Shown: piece after piece, positions 5,894-7,524 of the stretch
Layout of the letters: every line of letters starts with the position of its first letter
How positions within the stretch are numbered: the first letter of the stretch is position 1
Source: Candidatus Izemoplasmatales bacterium
Lineage (GTDB): Bacteria > Bacillota_I > Bacilli_A > Izemoplasmatales > Hujiaoplasmataceae
Length of the DNA: 7,524 nucleotides
Assembly: GCA_028691335.1 (NCBI GenBank)
Contig: JAQUZK010000063.1
Location: forward strand, 1-7,524
Direction: 5' to 3'
The notes under the pieces: generated by a model
Told to the model about the DNA's origin: nothing
The model's input: the letters and a program-made list of their open reading frames with translations, nothing else
Databases searched by the model: none
Position numbers and translations under genes: made by a program

Positions 5894-7207
5894 TTCTTTA
5901 TTAGTCATAGGCATTAAAATTACAAGTTTAAACCAATTGTTATCAGTTTTAATGGAAATACTACCTCCATGTTTATCAACGATGCTTTTAATACTCTTCA
6001 AGCCATACCCGTGATATCTAGTATCCTTTTTTGTTGTAAGTAAATTTCCACTATGAAACTCAAGAATGTTTTGGAAATAGTTTTCAATCTTAATTAACAA
6101 TAAATCATTCTGTGAAAAAACACCAATTTTTATTAACCGCTTGTCTTTATCATCAATCTTCATAACACCTTCAATTGCATTATCAAGAGCGTTACCAAAA
6201 ATAGAACAAAGATCCATAGTAGGTATAAAATCCAACAGACTACCGTCAGCTACGCAAGTAACAGTAATGTCATTCTCAATACAAGTCAAAAGTTTAGATG
6301 TAAGAATAGTGTCTAAAACTTGGTTTCCGGTTTTATACTGGGCTTCATAAGCTTTGATACTGTTTTCTAAATCTTCAAGATATTTTTCTCTTTTTAAATC
6401 ATCTTTTTCGGATCTAATTACAATAATTTGATTTTTTAAGTCATGATATTTTTGATTGATAATATCAATGCTATCTTGAGACATACTATATTGTTCGTAT
6501 TGCTTGTTTAAAAGACTCTCCATAGCATTCAACTCAATCCGACTTTTTACAGCTAATTTATGCTCTCGCTGAGAATATAAGATTACTAATCCGGCAAAAT
6601 CAACTAAAGATCTGATATAGAATATTTCTGCAGGATATCTTCCAGAAATCGGAGTGTTTACACTAACAAAAGAAATGTTACTAACAGTAAAGATCATAAC
6701 GCCGATCCCAACAAAAGATAATAAATCATTTTGGTTTATTTCGATAATCATCCCTTTTTTGTAGTATCTAGTTTCAAGCAAATAAACACTTGTAAAACCA
6801 CCACCATATATTATTACTAATAGAATTTCCGCTAAATAATTAAATTCTATATGAAATGTTTGTACTGCGTAATAATATAACTGCCAATGAAAAGAAGCAA
6901 TAAATTCCGCTGCCACAAACGCTAATACTGTGACATACCCAGCTGAGTAAATATTTTGATTTGTTAAGCAGAATATAAATAGAAACATTAAAAGGAAAGC
7001 GACTACCATTCCAGGAATCCATAAACTTATAGGTAGAATTCCAGCTAAAAGTTGAAACCCGATTATAGCAGCACAAAAACCAAATATAGATGCATATAAT
7101 TTAAAGCCAGTAAATCTTTTTTTTGCATAGATTATATAAACTAAAGAAAAAAGCCATTCAGCTATTCCGGTGTATATTCTAGGAATATCTAATAAAGGAT
7201 CACTCAT
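5891..7207 (-). CDS. AgrC-like sensor histidine kinase (GHKL superfamily)
   Basis: The first ~215 of 438 residues form a polytopic membrane domain with six or seven hydrophobic segments (about 14-28, 37-56, 62-82, 88-106, 125-145, 162-183, 198-211), as in peptide-sensing AgrC/ComD kinases. A coiled-coil-like linker (about 214-250) leads to the phospho-acceptor motif YHDLKNQ with H255. The ATP-binding domain has the N box FGNALDNAIEG (337-347) and a G box HGYGLKSIKSIVDKHGG (399-415). All catalytic motifs are intact. It should autophosphorylate H255 and pass phosphate to the regulator encoded just before it. The ATG overlaps that gene's stop by four bases (ATGA), with a strong GGAGG at 7214-7218. 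The order regulator-then-kinase is opposite to agr. No peptide pheromone gene is visible in the window, so the ligand is unknown. Confidence 0.93.
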   Translation of the reverse strand: MSDPLLDIPRIYTGIAEWLFSLVYIIYAKKRFTGFKLYASIFGFCAAIIGFQLLAGILPISLWIPGMVVAFLLMFLFIFCLTNQNIYSAGYVTVLAFVAAEFIASFHWQLYYYAVQTFHIEFNYLAEILLVIIYGGGFTSVYLLETRYYKKGMIIEINQNDLLSFVGIGVMIFTVSNISFVSVNTPISGRYPAEIFYIRSLVDFAGLVILYSQREHKLAVKSRIELNAMESLLNKQYEQYSMSQDSIDIINQKYHDLKNQIIVIRSEKDDLKREKYLEDLENSIKAYEAQYKTGNQVLDTILTSKLLTCIENDITVTCVADGSLLDFIPTMDLCSIFGNALDNAIEGVMKIDDKDKRLIKIGVFSQNDLLLIKIENYFQNILEFHSGNLLTTKKDTRYHGYGLKSIKSIVDKHGGSISIKTDNNWFKLVILMPMTNKE

Positions 7208-7524
7208 AGTTTACCTCCGAAGTGACTGGCTAAAGCTTCCATAAATTCTTTTTTTCTAGGTCGGCTAATCTTCAAGTTTTCTTTATTAATAATCACATAA
7301 TCGCCCTTAACACCTGTTACTTCATCCATGTTAACTAAATAACAAGAATTTGATCTAAAAAAACTACCTTCTTTTAATTCATCTTCCATTTTTTTCATTG
7401 AAGTTCTGCTTTTAAATTCTCCGTCCCTTGAATGAATAATCAAATAGTGTTTCATTGTTTCAACATAAAAAATATCGAAAATATTAATCTTTATTATACC
7501 TTCATCAGTTGTGACTAAAATATG
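7204..7524 (-). CDS. LytTR-family response regulator, C-terminal DNA-binding part only
   Basis: The frame is open from the right edge to the TGA at 7204-7206, giving 106 visible residues. They form a complete LytTR fold: HILVTTDEGIIKINIFDIFYVET, then YLIIHSRDGEFKSRTSMKKMEDEL, then the family-typical FFRSNSCYLVNMDEVTGV and LKISRPRKKEFMEAL. The ATG at 7455 is internal: the residues before it (including the DIFYVE strand) are an essential part of the LytTR domain, so the real start, and surely a receiver domain with its phospho-Asp, lies beyond the window. Such proteins (AgrA, ComE, VirR) bind pairs of 9-base direct repeats 12 bases apart, which occur before both GH3 genes here. It is co-translated with the kinase, hence its probable partner. 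Confidence 0.9.
   Translation of the reverse strand, partial: HILVTTDEGIIKINIFDIFYVETMKHYLIIHSRDGEFKSRTSMKKMEDELKEGSFFRSNSCYLVNMDEVTGVKGDYVIINKENLKISRPRKKEFMEALASHFGGKL

Noticed and set aside
6141..6350. Open frame of 69 codons on the plus strand
   Set aside because: It lies wholly inside the kinase gene, opposite the conserved N-box region, has no ribosome site or known motif, and is explained as a shadow of that gene.
6840..7076. Open frame of 78 codons on the minus strand
   Set aside because: It is a shifted frame inside the kinase membrane domain. Its hydrophobic look comes from the T-rich codons of the real gene.
1..7524. CRISPR arrays, tRNA or rRNA genes, insertion sequences, defence genes
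   Set aside because: No repeat-spacer pattern, no clover-leaf-like or rRNA sequence, and no transposase or inverted ends were seen. Coding sequence fills nearly the whole window, and all frames but the six described are shadows.

Overview
The window is AT-rich (roughly two thirds A+T by eye). Every gene reads on the minus strand, with standard-code TGA/TAA/TAG stops, strong Shine-Dalgarno sequences and CcpA-type cre operators. This points to a low-GC Bacillota, probably a fermentative Bacilli- or Erysipelotrichia-like commensal. I cannot name a genus.

Reading in the direction of transcription, from high to low coordinates, the window opens with the C-terminal LytTR DNA-binding domain of a response regulator cut by the right edge (7204-7524). 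A 4-base overlap joins it to an AgrC-like GHKL sensor kinase with a multi-pass membrane domain (5891-7207). A rho-independent terminator follows. Next comes a probable operon of a GH3 glycosidase with a long C-terminal extension (3299-5749), a GtrA-family membrane protein (2605-3306, overlapping the GH3 by 8 bases) and a family 2 glycosyltransferase (1564-2589). After a 155-base gap comes a second, secreted GH3 protein in which the GH3 C-terminal domain sits directly after the signal sequence, the reversed domain order known from some rumen and gut Firmicutes beta-glucosidases. It is cut by the left edge (1-1408).

The most interesting signal is regulatory. The 5' regions of the two GH3 genes share one layout. 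Each has a pair of direct repeats with exact 21-base periodicity, matching the AgrA/LytTR layout of 9-mer, 12-base spacer, 9-mer. Then comes an extended -10 element at nearly the same distance (38 and 39 bases from the second repeat), and then a cre-like palindrome matching 13 of 14 consensus positions. The four half-sites give a consensus close to ACAGATTAG. The inference is that the neighbouring LytTR two-component system activates both units and that CcpA represses both when preferred sugars are present.

Taken together this looks like a locus where a peptide- or cell-state-sensing two-component system controls a small glycan module: a glycosyltransferase, a GtrA-type lipid-sugar membrane protein, a probably cytoplasmic or membrane-associated glycosidase and an exported glycosidase. 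The substrate and inducing signal cannot be read from the sequence.
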